Below are positions 26,473 through 36,266 of a DNA stretch of 40,538 nt, in pieces. The position numbers were made by a program, and so were the translations under genes. The notes below the pieces were generated by a model that saw only the letters and a list, made by a program, of their open reading frames with translations, ran no database searches and was not told the DNA's origin. Source of the stretch: Saccharibacillus qingshengii (GTDB taxonomy: Bacteria > Bacillota > Bacilli > Paenibacillales > Paenibacillaceae); NCBI RefSeq assembly GCF_013185195.1, contig NZ_JAAZWC010000037.1, positions 1 through 40,538 of the forward strand, read 5' to 3'. Within the stretch, counting starts at the first letter, position 1. Each line of letters begins with the position of its first letter.

Positions 26473-26567
26473 GGCAGAGGGGTTTGCTGGATTCTGTGAA
26501 AGAAGAAATAATATTTTTAAAAAGTGCTCAAGCATAGTTTAAATAGTTCATTAAGGATGTGGGGTTC
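26473..26567. other. Left junction of the AT-rich DISARM block
   Basis: Base composition changes sharply here from GC-rich to AT-rich. TTGCTG (26484) and AATAAT (26507), 17 bases apart, could be a weak promoter for the DISARM operon. I found no direct repeat shared with the right junction (35861-35939). Confidence 0.35.
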
Positions 26568-29192
26568 ATGATAACCGCTATGACAGTTGCTTCGCTGGAT
26601 AATTCGCTTTCAAAAGGTCGATTCACTTGGCGAGAAGAAGAGATTATTGACACTGATTTCATTAGTACAAATAAAAAAGAATTAATTAAAATTTTCAGTG
26701 AAGATGAAAAAAGGAAAGTATTGATCCTACACACTGATATAACACCTATTACGCTATTAGCTTTATTGATAGGAACATTTCGCGCTTTTATATCTAACAG
26801 TAATTCACAAGGAAGTTTTTTGGATTTTTTATCTGTTGGAGATAAGGTGATTTACGAAAAACGCTTGGGAGAATTTATGGGGAAAGATTCGAACGGTTAC
26901 TTTAAAGTGAGAACGTTGGATAAGCGGAAAACTCCTATAACGAATTTTATACCTGCTAATCTTACCTATAAACTAAAACCTTATTTTGGGGATGCACAAT
27001 CGTTAGATGGAAGAGGATTGAAACTGAAAGAGGATAAAAAAGACGTCTTATTAGCTTCATTATTTGGAATTCCTATAGATAAAATTTCTAGGGACTCAAA
27101 CAAATCCATCTTGATAGTTTGTAGTAGAGAAAAAGCAGATTCCTATATTAAAAATTTGAAGTTATCTACAACGTCTAAGACTTTCCAGTCTATAAACGCC
27201 ATATTCCCTTCCGCTTTTTACACAACAAATGATACTTACGACTATGCTGGGAATTCTTCTAAAGCCAATCCCATCATTAAATTCGTTAATAAGCTTTCTG
27301 TTGCTAGAGAATTGATTATAAGTGATAAAGATATAGAGACTCTAATAGTTGAAGGAGAAGCATATATTCTTTCTGATTCGATGGAGCTTGATAGTCTCCT
27401 AAATCGTTCTACCTTAAAAACCTGTTTGTTGGTTGGCGAATTACAAAAGGGCGACTATAGAGCTTTGAAAAAAAACTTCCCTGACCTTTTTTATTATGCC
27501 TGGACTCAAATGGCTATTGAATCAAACGTTAATGATTTTCAAAAAGAACATATTCATTCGTCATATATAAATAGTAGGCAGTATGAATTACTTAAGCGTA
27601 ATTTTGTTCAAAATATAAATATAATTGACGTTAAAAATAGTATGGATAGCTTACTCATTCGGGAATGTAAAGATAAATTAATGATCATGCTTAAAAATGC
27701 AACTCAAGAATTAAGCTTAAAAGATTTCATTGTAAGAAGTTTTTCCTTGCTGAATCTATTTGAACGATCTATATTTCCGATTAGTGTTATGGAAGAAATG
27801 ATAACTCAAGGAGAACTGAATGCTCTTTCACCCAACGAGTCTCTAAAATATATAGATTCGATTAGTCATAATTACAATGGTTCAGAAAAAGAGATAATGC
27901 AACGTATAACCCAAATCTTACAAATATTCAAAAGTAATATTTGGATGAATAATCCTAAATTTGAGCAAGTGAAAAAAAAGTTATTTTTTGACCGTGAAAG
28001 TAAACAAAAAAAAGCTGTGATTGTATCTAAAAAATATTATAGGGACATTGTAAGCAAAGCACTCCCAACAGGTCTCCGAAGTAAGTGGGAAAGTTACGAC
28101 ATACTTACTCCTAAAAAGTATGATACATCACTTGATTATGAAGTTGTGATTTTTTCGGGAATATTTGAAGGGAATATATTAAACCCGGTGGAATTAAGTA
28201 ACGCTAATCGAGTGGACTATCTTTGCTATGAAACCGATAAAAGTAGACTCAAAGAGATTGAACTCTTTAATGAAAAAAAAATAGACTTTTATAATAGACT
28301 TAATCATTTTATTCCTGAAAATCAGCGTCCGACTTTTTCTCTAAAGCAAACTGATAAAGGGAGTAATGAAAAAAGCGAAACTCCTGTAGTCGATGTTTAC
28401 TCATTTGAACAAGAACTTGAAAGTTTAATCGACGGGTTTTCTTTGGAGACATATTCTTCTCATTCAATTTCTCAAGATCCATCTCAAGGTGTTGAAATAT
28501 CTAAAATTGTTTCCTTTGAAAGTGGTGAGGTCGCATTTTTAACTAGAAACTATACAACTTATATTATCGATTATTCTAAAAAACAAGTTGTTGAAGAGAC
28601 TATTGATTCTCTCGAAGTCGAAGACACTTTACTTTTTTCAAATTATGATAAAGAAATCAAAGATCTTATAGACTCTAAAATGAAAGAATTAATTGAAAAA
28701 GAACAAGGAGCTTTATTACGATCTTATCAAAGAAGCTTATATTGGAAAGTGGTTTTAAAAGAATACATGAAAAAAAACGGCCTATCTTATAAGGATATTG
28801 CTTACAAATTTAAGCAAGCCGGATGTGCTAAACACGAGGTGACAATAAGATCTTGGTTGGACGATAAGATTTATATTGTAGGACCTAAAGACTTGGAAAG
28901 TTTTGAAGCTATCGCGCTAATAACGGAAGATCCAGCTATGAACGAAGATCATCAAGCTTTTCACGAAGCTTGTCGTCAAATTCGTTCTTTAAGAACACGT
29001 ATACTTAAATTCATAGGCTTAGAAGTTATGAGATTGTACGACTCCAAGTTACGCGATGAAGATGAAGAGCTGTCCGCTTTATTTCTAGGAAACGAACGGC
29101 AACATATTAAGGCATTAAAGGTAGAAAAGATAACCAATGCGAACGATCTATACGTAGCTCCACATTTTATCAATAAGCCTGTACATTTTTAA
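26568..29192 (+). CDS. drmE: DISARM protein DrmE, 874 aa
   Basis: This is the first gene of the DISARM operon. ATG 26568 is preceded by AAGGAT and GGGG; a GTG nine bases earlier sits too close to the ribosome site. I assign DrmE from size, from position directly before drmA and drmB with a C5 methyltransferase, and from lack of the SNF2 motifs of class 1 DrmD. No Walker A or nuclease motif is obvious. The C-terminal part (about 730-800) has an HTH-like stretch (LSYKDIAYKFKQAGC, then TIRSWLDDK). DrmE is a class 2 marker whose biochemical role is not established. Codon use is strongly AT-rich. Confidence 0.75.
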   Translation: MITAMTVASLDNSLSKGRFTWREEEIIDTDFISTNKKELIKIFSEDEKRKVLILHTDITPITLLALLIGTFRAFISNSNSQGSFLDFLSVGDKVIYEKRLGEFMGKDSNGYFKVRTLDKRKTPITNFIPANLTYKLKPYFGDAQSLDGRGLKLKEDKKDVLLASLFGIPIDKISRDSNKSILIVCSREKADSYIKNLKLSTTSKTFQSINAIFPSAFYTTNDTYDYAGNSSKANPIIKFVNKLSVARELIISDKDIETLIVEGEAYILSDSMELDSLLNRSTLKTCLLVGELQKGDYRALKKNFPDLFYYAWTQMAIESNVNDFQKEHIHSSYINSRQYELLKRNFVQNINIIDVKNSMDSLLIRECKDKLMIMLKNATQELSLKDFIVRSFSLLNLFERSIFPISVMEEMITQGELNALSPNESLKYIDSISHNYNGSEKEIMQRITQILQIFKSNIWMNNPKFEQVKKKLFFDRESKQKKAVIVSKKYYRDIVSKALPTGLRSKWESYDILTPKKYDTSLDYEVVIFSGIFEGNILNPVELSNANRVDYLCYETDKSRLKEIELFNEKKIDFYNRLNHFIPENQRPTFSLKQTDKGSNEKSETPVVDVYSFEQELESLIDGFSLETYSSHSISQDPSQGVEISKIVSFESGEVAFLTRNYTTYIIDYSKKQVVEETIDSLEVEDTLLFSNYDKEIKDLIDSKMKELIEKEQGALLRSYQRSLYWKVVLKEYMKKNGLSYKDIAYKFKQAGCAKHEVTIRSWLDDKIYIVGPKDLESFEAIALITEDPAMNEDHQAFHEACRQIRSLRTRILKFIGLEVMRLYDSKLRDEDEELSALFLGNERQHIKALKVEKITNANDLYVAPHFINKPVHF

Positions 29193-29208
29193 AAAGGGGG
29201 AACGAAAA

Positions 29209-32200
29209 TTGGAGATTAAATTGGAAGATATTCTTTTGGCACGCACGAATTTATTGCAAAAACTTAAAAGTGAGTTGCTTGGCCCAGGATCAGAATATTC
29301 ATTGCCTGATGATGCTCATGAGATTATCACGGATCTGCCTGAAATCAGATATAGTACGGGTATTTTATTTCCACAAAAAAATGAGATGAAAGCGGATAAT
29401 AATGAAGTTTCGAAGAATTTAGGATTAGAGTTAATTCATGAGGATGAGATTCTGGAAGAAATAGAAAACACAGCCGTTACTCCAATGGAGCGGGAGAGCA
29501 GAGGTTACAGAGATATAAGTAAAGGAGACTTGGATCCGGAAACGGACAGTCTTGACGAAGATGTAGCCTTATCTTCTCAGAATATGCCTTCATCCATGGG
29601 AATGACTTTTATGGTCGGGGAAAATCCTGAGAGGGTTACCTTTTTAGTTCGTTTTGGGACTTACAAGAATGTTCTCCTTGAGAACTGTAAGATTCCTTTT
29701 GATCGTGGGACGGATTATGAGCTTCCTGATAAGATAAAGCAAATCGTTCAATATTCAAAGCAAGATAAAGCCATCCTTCTACTTCAGAGATTAACTAGGA
29801 AACAAGTTAACGAGATAGATAGGAGTAAAGAAATTGAAGATAGCAGCCTTATTGATGCTTTATATAGAATCAGTAATCAATTTGAAAAAGGGTTTTTGAG
29901 AGAACCGCATAAAAAACTGGTAGAGATTGATTTTGCTGACGGCAGTATGGCCCAGTCTCCTCCTATTTGTGATACTTCTCTTAAACTCATAGTGCTTAAG
30001 AAAAAAACATCGAACGGATTATATGCACTTACTGCTCTGCTCGTCAACACAAGTAGCGGAAACTATAATGGGCTGAATTCGATATTTCAACCATATCTTT
30101 GCGTAAGAACAGTTGATAATCCAAAATTGAAATTGGAAACATACGTAAATAGAAATTATGGAAATGGAGAAGATGTGGAAGAACTTTCTTTACAATTACT
30201 TTATAGAAATAAGAAGGTTTATGCTACAGGTCATGGAGTTTCGGTCGATTGGTCCGTGGATGATAATGGAAGTGGAACTGTTTATACAGAGTACATGCCT
30301 TTGCGTCAGGTTCCTCAAGTAGAGTTTGAATTGAATGACCTGGAAGTCAAAACCAAAACACTGCATATGAAGTATTTATCAGATCTAGATGAAGCTGATA
30401 AAAAAGAAAAGCTTGAGGCTTTAAAAACTCTAGTCAAATCATATGAAAAATGGATTAAAGAAATCACCAAAAAAGCTTCTGTATTAGATGGGCAAATGAG
30501 AGAAACTGCTATGTTACATATACAGGATTGTCTTATTGCTAGTAATCGCATGTATGAAGGGATAAAAATTTTAGAACAGAACGAGAATGCTTATATAGCA
30601 TTTCAATTGTCCAATAGAGCAATGTTTATGCAACGAATACATTTGGATTTACAAAAAGAAGATCATTATCCAGGTAACGCAATACTTCAGAAAAAGATGA
30701 GTGATCTTAATTATTACTATGTAGACGAAGCAAAATATAAATGGAGACCGTTTCAGCTTGCATTTCTTCTCATGAGCTTGAATTCCATGGTGAACGAGAC
30801 TTGTGAGGATCGGGATCTTGTAGACCTTATTTGGTTTCCAACAGGAGGAGGTAAGACAGAAGCTTACTTAGGTTTAACTGCTTTTACAATTTTCTTCAGA
30901 AGACTGAATCATAAAGAAACTTCGTACGGCACTACAGTTATTATGCGATATACGTTAAGGCTCCTTGCTGCTCAACAATTTGTTCGAGCTGGAACTTTAA
31001 TATGTGCTTGCGAAGTAATCCGACGGGAATTTTATTCAAAGAACTCTAATAGGAGCAGAAAGGTAAATAGCAATTCTAAATCGAATTATCCATTTTATGA
31101 ACTTGGCAAGGAAGAAATTTCAATAGGTTTATGGATCGGTTCTAGTCATACTCCTAACAAAAATGAAGATGCAGTAAAATTTTTATCTGCACTTCGAAAG
31201 GCTACGAAGAACGACTTAAGAGATATAAAAGATCGAAATAGTAAATTTCAAATTCTCAAATGTCCTTGGTGTGGAACGAAACTAACAAAGGAAATTGATA
31301 CGAACACACAAAAAGTTGTTGGATCTTGGGGTTATCGAATGAATGGCAATACTTCTTTTAGAATGTCTTGTCCTCAAGAAGGCTGTATTTTTGAAAACGA
31401 CTTACCTTTTCAAGTAGTAGACGAAGAACTTTATAAAAATCCTCCTACTTTATTATTCGGAACGGTAGACAAGTTTGCTATGCTTCCTTGGAAAAAAGAA
31501 GCGGGAGCTTTCTTTGCTTCGTCTAGTTCCAATCGTACTCCCGAATTGATTATTCAAGATGAGCTACACTTGATTTCAGGTCCTTTAGGAACCATGGTTG
31601 GATTATATGAAACAGCTATAGACGCCCTTTGCAGCGCAAAAGGAGTAAAACCTAAAATTGTTGCTTCTACCGCTACTATTAGAAGGGCTCAAGAACAATG
31701 TTCTAACTTGTATAATCGTGAGGTGAAGCAATTTCCGCCCGCTGGTATAGATGCTGATGATTCCTTTTTCTCTAAAGAAGCAAATACTGAGACGAAGCCA
31801 GGGCGTTTTTACGTAGGATTAATGCCTGCGGGGAAAACTAAAGCCATGATGGAAATAAGAACGATAGCGGCTACTCTTCAACAGGTTCATATGTTAGATT
31901 TATCAGAGAAAATTAAAGATAAATTCTGGACGCTTGCTATTTACTTTAATAGTTTAAGAGATCTTAGTAAGTGTACAAACTTAATCGAAGACGATGTAAA
32001 AGATTTTATGCGTCGTATGGCGCAAAGATTTGGTAAAAGAAATGACCTTGCAAGGCCTATTGGTTCTGCAAAAGAATTGACAAGTAGAATTTCTACTTCT
32101 GAATTAAATGAAACTTTAGAAAAACTCGAACAACTGGAATATAGTTCAGAAAATGTTAAAAACAAAAAATATGCTATTAATGTATTGTTAGCCAGTAATA

Positions 32201-32865
32201 TGATTTCAGTTGGAGTGGACGTTTCTAGGCTTAATGTTATGTTGTTAGTAGGTCAACCTAAATCTACCAGTGAATACATTCAAGCTTCAAGTAGAATTGG
32301 AAGAACTTATCCAGGAATGGCAATCGTTCTTTATGACGGTTCTAAAAGCAGAGACCGATCTCATTACGAGCAATTTAGAAGTTATCATGAATCTTTTTAT
32401 AGATTCGTTGAGCCAACTGGTGTAACCCCTTTTTCGAAGCCAGCTAGAGAACGAGCTCTACACGCTGTAATGATTACTTTAATGCGTCATCGATACGGAC
32501 TAGTCAAAGATCAAGATGTAAAATATTTCAAAAAAGACATAGATGAACTCCAAGATATTCAAGAATTCATTCTGAGTCGAATGAGGGATATAAATGGACG
32601 ATCAACACTTAAAATAGAGCAAGAAATGGTGGAAGTAGAAAAAGAGATGGAAGAATTCTGGGAAGAATGGCAAGACAAGATAGAAAGAAGTGCTGGAGAA
32701 GAGTTTGTTTATGGAGATAAGTATATTATGAACGCTCCGCCGATTGATGTGAAAAGACTGATTAAGGTTTTTGCGAGCGAAGCAAAAGACCCGGCAAGAG
32801 AAACTTTAACTTCCATGCGTAATGTGGATCAGAGTGTGTCAGCGGGAATGATTATTTGGGAGTGA
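29209..32865 (+). CDS. drmA: DISARM helicase DrmA, 1218 aa
   Basis: The start is TTG 29209 behind AAAAAGGGGG, 16 bases after drmE. An N-terminal region of about 500 residues precedes an SF2 helicase core: Walker A FPTGGGKTEAY (TGGGKT at 545-550), a zinc-knuckle-like CPWCGTKL (685-692) with a second Cys pair downstream, DELH box (784-787), STATIRRAQ, and motif VI QASSRIGRTYPG (1025-1036). This order and size match DrmA, which with DrmB forms the core DNA-binding complex that acts on unmethylated invading DNA. All key motifs are intact. The TTG start may tune expression. Confidence 0.9.
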   Translation: MEIKLEDILLARTNLLQKLKSELLGPGSEYSLPDDAHEIITDLPEIRYSTGILFPQKNEMKADNNEVSKNLGLELIHEDEILEEIENTAVTPMERESRGYRDISKGDLDPETDSLDEDVALSSQNMPSSMGMTFMVGENPERVTFLVRFGTYKNVLLENCKIPFDRGTDYELPDKIKQIVQYSKQDKAILLLQRLTRKQVNEIDRSKEIEDSSLIDALYRISNQFEKGFLREPHKKLVEIDFADGSMAQSPPICDTSLKLIVLKKKTSNGLYALTALLVNTSSGNYNGLNSIFQPYLCVRTVDNPKLKLETYVNRNYGNGEDVEELSLQLLYRNKKVYATGHGVSVDWSVDDNGSGTVYTEYMPLRQVPQVEFELNDLEVKTKTLHMKYLSDLDEADKKEKLEALKTLVKSYEKWIKEITKKASVLDGQMRETAMLHIQDCLIASNRMYEGIKILEQNENAYIAFQLSNRAMFMQRIHLDLQKEDHYPGNAILQKKMSDLNYYYVDEAKYKWRPFQLAFLLMSLNSMVNETCEDRDLVDLIWFPTGGGKTEAYLGLTAFTIFFRRLNHKETSYGTTVIMRYTLRLLAAQQFVRAGTLICACEVIRREFYSKNSNRSRKVNSNSKSNYPFYELGKEEISIGLWIGSSHTPNKNEDAVKFLSALRKATKNDLRDIKDRNSKFQILKCPWCGTKLTKEIDTNTQKVVGSWGYRMNGNTSFRMSCPQEGCIFENDLPFQVVDEELYKNPPTLLFGTVDKFAMLPWKKEAGAFFASSSSNRTPELIIQDELHLISGPLGTMVGLYETAIDALCSAKGVKPKIVASTATIRRAQEQCSNLYNREVKQFPPAGIDADDSFFSKEANTETKPGRFYVGLMPAGKTKAMMEIRTIAATLQQVHMLDLSEKIKDKFWTLAIYFNSLRDLSKCTNLIEDDVKDFMRRMAQRFGKRNDLARPIGSAKELTSRISTSELNETLEKLEQLEYSSENVKNKKYAINVLLASNMISVGVDVSRLNVMLLVGQPKSTSEYIQASSRIGRTYPGMAIVLYDGSKSRDRSHYEQFRSYHESFYRFVEPTGVTPFSKPARERALHAVMITLMRHRYGLVKDQDVKYFKKDIDELQDIQEFILSRMRDINGRSTLKIEQEMVEVEKEMEEFWEEWQDKIERSAGEEFVYGDKYIMNAPPIDVKRLIKVFASEAKDPARETLTSMRNVDQSVSAGMIIWE

Positions 32866-32870
32866 TGATT

Positions 32871-34820
32871 ATGTCCAAGCTTGAACAACAAAAAAGTATT
32901 GAAAATCTGAACAAGGTCAAATACAGCTTACGAAGCTCACAAGCGGTTTTGCAGTATGGAGTGGGAGCTATGGTAGACTTTCCAGATCAAACGCTTATGA
33001 CGGCCTCGCCTGAATATTGGGCACCTATTTTACGCATAGAAGATGAACGTCTGGCCAGAGCATTAAAAGTCACTCATTTTGGCGCACCGAAAAATGGTGT
33101 TAATAATTGGGGAGTAGCTTATGTAAGATTCCCTGAATGGTATTTTTGTCCACGTTGTAGATGGTTTCAGCCTATAAATGATTGGAGAAACGAATACCTT
33201 AAAAAAAATACCAAAAAAGATAAAGATCAAAACATGAAACGACCGAGATGTGTAGAATGTAGAATGGATATTATACCGGCGCGAATTGTAGTTGCTTGCG
33301 AAAAGGGACATATATCCGATTTTCCCTGGATTGAATGGACGCACCATAGAAATAGAGGAGGAGCAAAAAAAGTTTGCTCTAACCCTAAGCTATCTTTTAA
33401 AACAGGAGCAGTTGCGACTGCTGGTCTTGAAGGTCTAGTGGTGACTTGCGAAAATTGTAAAGCAAGCACGACATTGGCTAGAGCCTTTGAAAAAAATGCT
33501 ATGCAAGAGATGGATGAAAAGTTTGGAAAGCAATTCGCAACTGAAAATTATCGATGCGCGGGAAGGATGCCTTGGAAAAATAAAACTGAGCACTGCGATT
33601 GTTATCCTAAGGTAATGCAAAGAGGAGCTTCATCAATATATTATCCTAATATTGTTAGTTCATTAGTGATTCCTCCTTATTCAGAAAAAGTCAACACAAA
33701 AATTTCGGAATCTAAAGCTTATGAGAGGTTTATGAATTATGTGGAAGGGCTTTACGAAGATGAAGATGAAGATGAATATGATAAAGATCATATACGCTTG
33801 GAGATAGAGAAAAAGATAGACAGAAGGTCAGAAGAGATTGCAAGAGAAATCGATGGTAATGCAACAGTGATTCGAAATATATTGGTAAGGCGATTGCTAA
33901 AAGTTCAAGATGAAACTGTCGTTCCGCAAGCGAATACTTTGGACTATAAGAGAGAAGAATATGAAGCTTTAACGGGTAAGATTCCAGTCAAAGATCTTGA
34001 AGAAAATGAATTTATTTGTGAAGAAATGAATGTCGATCAATATTCGATACCTCATTTAAATAAAATCGCGCTTGTCCATAAAGTTAGAGAAGTTAGAGCA
34101 CTAACTGGATTTAGTAGGATCAATCCTCCGAATAATATAGATTCGGAAAATGGAGTTGGAAATTTAGTTTCGGTAAAAGAACCTGATACTAAATGGTACC
34201 CCGGTTATGAAGTTCGAGGAGAAGGGATTTTTATAGAATTTAAGGAGGACAGTATTTATTCTTGGATAGCAAAAAATCCGCAAGTAACTAACAGAATTAA
34301 ATTGTTAAATAAAAGTTATTCTGCTTCTTATCAAGGACAAGCGAATCCGAAAGAAATTACGGCTAAGTTTGTTTTATTGCATACTATAGCTCATATGTTG
34401 ATTAGACAACTAAGTTTTGACTGCGGTTATACTTCTGCTTCTTTGAGAGAGCGTATATATTGTGATGTTGACGAAGATAGAGATGACAAAAAAATGTCGG
34501 GAATACTAATATATACAGCTAGTGGAGATTCAGAAGGGACACTTGGTGGACTTGTAAGACAAGGTTACTTTGATCGTTTTACTAGTGTGTTCCAAAAAGC
34601 CATCGAATATGGAGATTTATGTTCCAACGATCCAATTTGTATTTCAAGTTCAGGGCAAGGAAGAGAATCATTGAACTTAGCAGCTTGCCATTCATGTGTA
34701 CTATTGCCAGAAACTTGTTGCGAAGAGTTCAATGTTTTTCTAGATAGAGCACTTTTAGTGGGTACTTTTGAAAATAAAAGTATTGGATTTTATAGTGAGT
34801 GGTTAAGTAGTTTTTTATAA
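32871..34820 (+). CDS. drmB: DISARM protein DrmB (DUF1998-like), 649 aa
   Basis: I chose ATG 32871, eight bases after GGGAG; an ATG at 32865 overlapping the drmA stop is too near that site. The protein opens with a DrmB-like segment (SSQAVLQYGVGAMVDFP). Cysteine pairs follow, probably binding zinc (CPRC at residue 93, CVEC, then CEKGH; later CENC). The C-terminal DUF1998-type end contains ACHSCVLLPETCCEEFN and FLDRALLVG. DrmB partners DrmA. It has no catalytic motif of its own that I can see. Codon use and spacing match the rest of the operon. Confidence 0.88.
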   Translation: MSKLEQQKSIENLNKVKYSLRSSQAVLQYGVGAMVDFPDQTLMTASPEYWAPILRIEDERLARALKVTHFGAPKNGVNNWGVAYVRFPEWYFCPRCRWFQPINDWRNEYLKKNTKKDKDQNMKRPRCVECRMDIIPARIVVACEKGHISDFPWIEWTHHRNRGGAKKVCSNPKLSFKTGAVATAGLEGLVVTCENCKASTTLARAFEKNAMQEMDEKFGKQFATENYRCAGRMPWKNKTEHCDCYPKVMQRGASSIYYPNIVSSLVIPPYSEKVNTKISESKAYERFMNYVEGLYEDEDEDEYDKDHIRLEIEKKIDRRSEEIAREIDGNATVIRNILVRRLLKVQDETVVPQANTLDYKREEYEALTGKIPVKDLEENEFICEEMNVDQYSIPHLNKIALVHKVREVRALTGFSRINPPNNIDSENGVGNLVSVKEPDTKWYPGYEVRGEGIFIEFKEDSIYSWIAKNPQVTNRIKLLNKSYSASYQGQANPKEITAKFVLLHTIAHMLIRQLSFDCGYTSASLRERIYCDVDEDRDDKKMSGILIYTASGDSEGTLGGLVRQGYFDRFTSVFQKAIEYGDLCSNDPICISSSGQGRESLNLAACHSCVLLPETCCEEFNVFLDRALLVGTFENKSIGFYSEWLSSFL

Positions 34821-34834
34821 TTAGGAGTGGAAAG

Positions 34835-35860
34835 ATGCCATATACAGCGGTTGATTTATTCTCCGGTTGTGGAGGATTGTCTAAAGGCGTTGTAAACGCG
34901 GGATTTGAAGTGGTTGCGGCAGTTGAGTTTGATAAATATGCAGCACAAGCTTATGATTCCAACCATGGGACGACTCGTATGTATAACCAGGATATTAGAG
35001 GTATTGATACTAATGAAATTCGTGAATCTTTAAATGGACGCCAATTACATTTTCTTGCAGGATGTCCTCCATGTCAGGGGTTTTCAGCGGTACGTCGGTT
35101 GAATCGCAGTATTGCGGTAGAAGATGAAAGAAATAATCTTATACTTGAATATTTAAGATTCATTGAAGAATTAGAGCCTTTGACCATCATGATGGAAAAT
35201 GTTCCTTCCATAATTAACTATGATTTATTTGGAGTCGTAAAAGACAGACTTGTCGAATTAGGTTACCGCCTGGATTATAAAATTATCAATGTGGAGGATT
35301 ACGGCGTACCTCAGAGGCGAAAAAGATTTGTTATGCTGGGTTCTAGAATAGGAGAAATAAAAGTTGTGGATGGCACTGGAGAAAAGAGAACAGTAAGAGA
35401 CGCAATTGGTGATATAGAAAGTATTGAGAATACCGCAGATCACGTACATCGAATTTATCCGCGCCATAAAGCAAAAATTCAAGAGATGATCGAAAGGATT
35501 CCCGTAGATGGAGGGGGTAGAAAGGATCTGCCTGCGGAGTATACGTTGGAATGTCATAAAAAAGAAGGCATTGGTTTTAGTGATGTTTATGGGCGTTTAA
35601 AATGGGACGCTGTATCTTCTACCATAACAGGTGGATGTCTAAATCCATCAAAGGGTAGGTTTCTTCATCCAGAAGAACATCGTTGTATAACTGCGCGTGA
35701 AGCTGCTCTGCTCCAAACATTTCCTATTGATTATATCTTTCCAGCATCTATACCTAAAACTAATATTGCTCTAATGATAGGTAACGCTCTTCCTCCTAAA
35801 TTTAGCCAAGTTCAAAGTGAAGGAGTTTTTACTCATTTATTTGATCTAGGGATTGAATAA
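34835..35860 (+). CDS. drmMII: DISARM C5-cytosine DNA methyltransferase DrmMII, 341 aa
   Basis: TAGGAG lies before ATG 34835, 14 bases after drmB. The C5-methyltransferase motifs are in canonical order: I DLFSGCGGLSKG (7-18), IV GCPPCQGFSAV with catalytic Cys80, VI MMENVPS (121-123), VIII PQRRKRFVMLG, and IX/X ITAREAALLQTFP and IGNALPP. The target-recognition region is short. In class 2 DISARM this enzyme marks host DNA with 5mC so that it is spared. The recognition site cannot be read from sequence. It is last in the operon, where a drmC gene is often expected. Confidence 0.92.
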   Translation: MPYTAVDLFSGCGGLSKGVVNAGFEVVAAVEFDKYAAQAYDSNHGTTRMYNQDIRGIDTNEIRESLNGRQLHFLAGCPPCQGFSAVRRLNRSIAVEDERNNLILEYLRFIEELEPLTIMMENVPSIINYDLFGVVKDRLVELGYRLDYKIINVEDYGVPQRRKRFVMLGSRIGEIKVVDGTGEKRTVRDAIGDIESIENTADHVHRIYPRHKAKIQEMIERIPVDGGGRKDLPAEYTLECHKKEGIGFSDVYGRLKWDAVSSTITGGCLNPSKGRFLHPEEHRCITAREAALLQTFPIDYIFPASIPKTNIALMIGNALPPKFSQVQSEGVFTHLFDLGIE

Positions 35861-35939
35861 ATATGTCTTGTAAAGTGAAATTCAGAAACTCTAAGCTTAT
35901 TAGAATTTTTATTGTTATCAATTTATTCAGGAGACAAAG

Positions 35940-36266
35940 ATGCCAACCCACAACAAACTAATCCGCAACCTCATCCCGTCCATCATAGCTTCCACCGGCA
36001 AATCATCCACCACCCGCATCCTGAACGAAGCCGAATATGCAGCTGAACTCCGCGCCAAGCTGCGAGAGGAAGCCGACGAATACTTCGCCACTTCCTCCGA
36101 CGCCGATGCGCTGGAAGAACTCGCCGATATGATCGAAGTGATCCGCGCCCTCGCGGTTACGCACGGTGCAGATCCCGATACACTGGAGCAGATCCGCGCC
36201 GAAAAAGCCGCCAAGCGCGGCGGGTTCGACGAGCGGATCTACCTGATCGATGTCCACGAATCTTAA
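35940..36266 (+). CDS. MazG-like nucleoside triphosphate pyrophosphohydrolase (COG4997 type), 108 aa
   Basis: AGGAGACAAAG precedes ATG 35940. The protein starts with HNKLIRNLIPSII. It then shows the MazG-type metal-binding pattern: LREEADEYFA (EExxE-like) followed by ALEELADMIEVIRAL (ExxD-like). This small all-alpha group, often named phosphoribosyl-ATP pyrophosphohydrolase-like, hydrolyses NTPs or related nucleotides to monophosphates. Codon use returns abruptly to GC-rich, so the gene is outside the DISARM block. Its end overlaps the next gene by 17 bases, so the two form an operon. Confidence 0.85.
   Translation: MPTHNKLIRNLIPSIIASTGKSSTTRILNEAEYAAELRAKLREEADEYFATSSDADALEELADMIEVIRALAVTHGADPDTLEQIRAEKAAKRGGFDERIYLIDVHES

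Noticed and set aside
26559-26567. GTG start for drmE
   Set aside because: The AAGGAT ribosome site is only about three bases away; ATG 26568 has proper spacing.
35861-35939. Terminator after drmMII
   Set aside because: AAATTC/GAATTT and CTAA/TTAG pairings are too weak and AT-rich to support a confident call.
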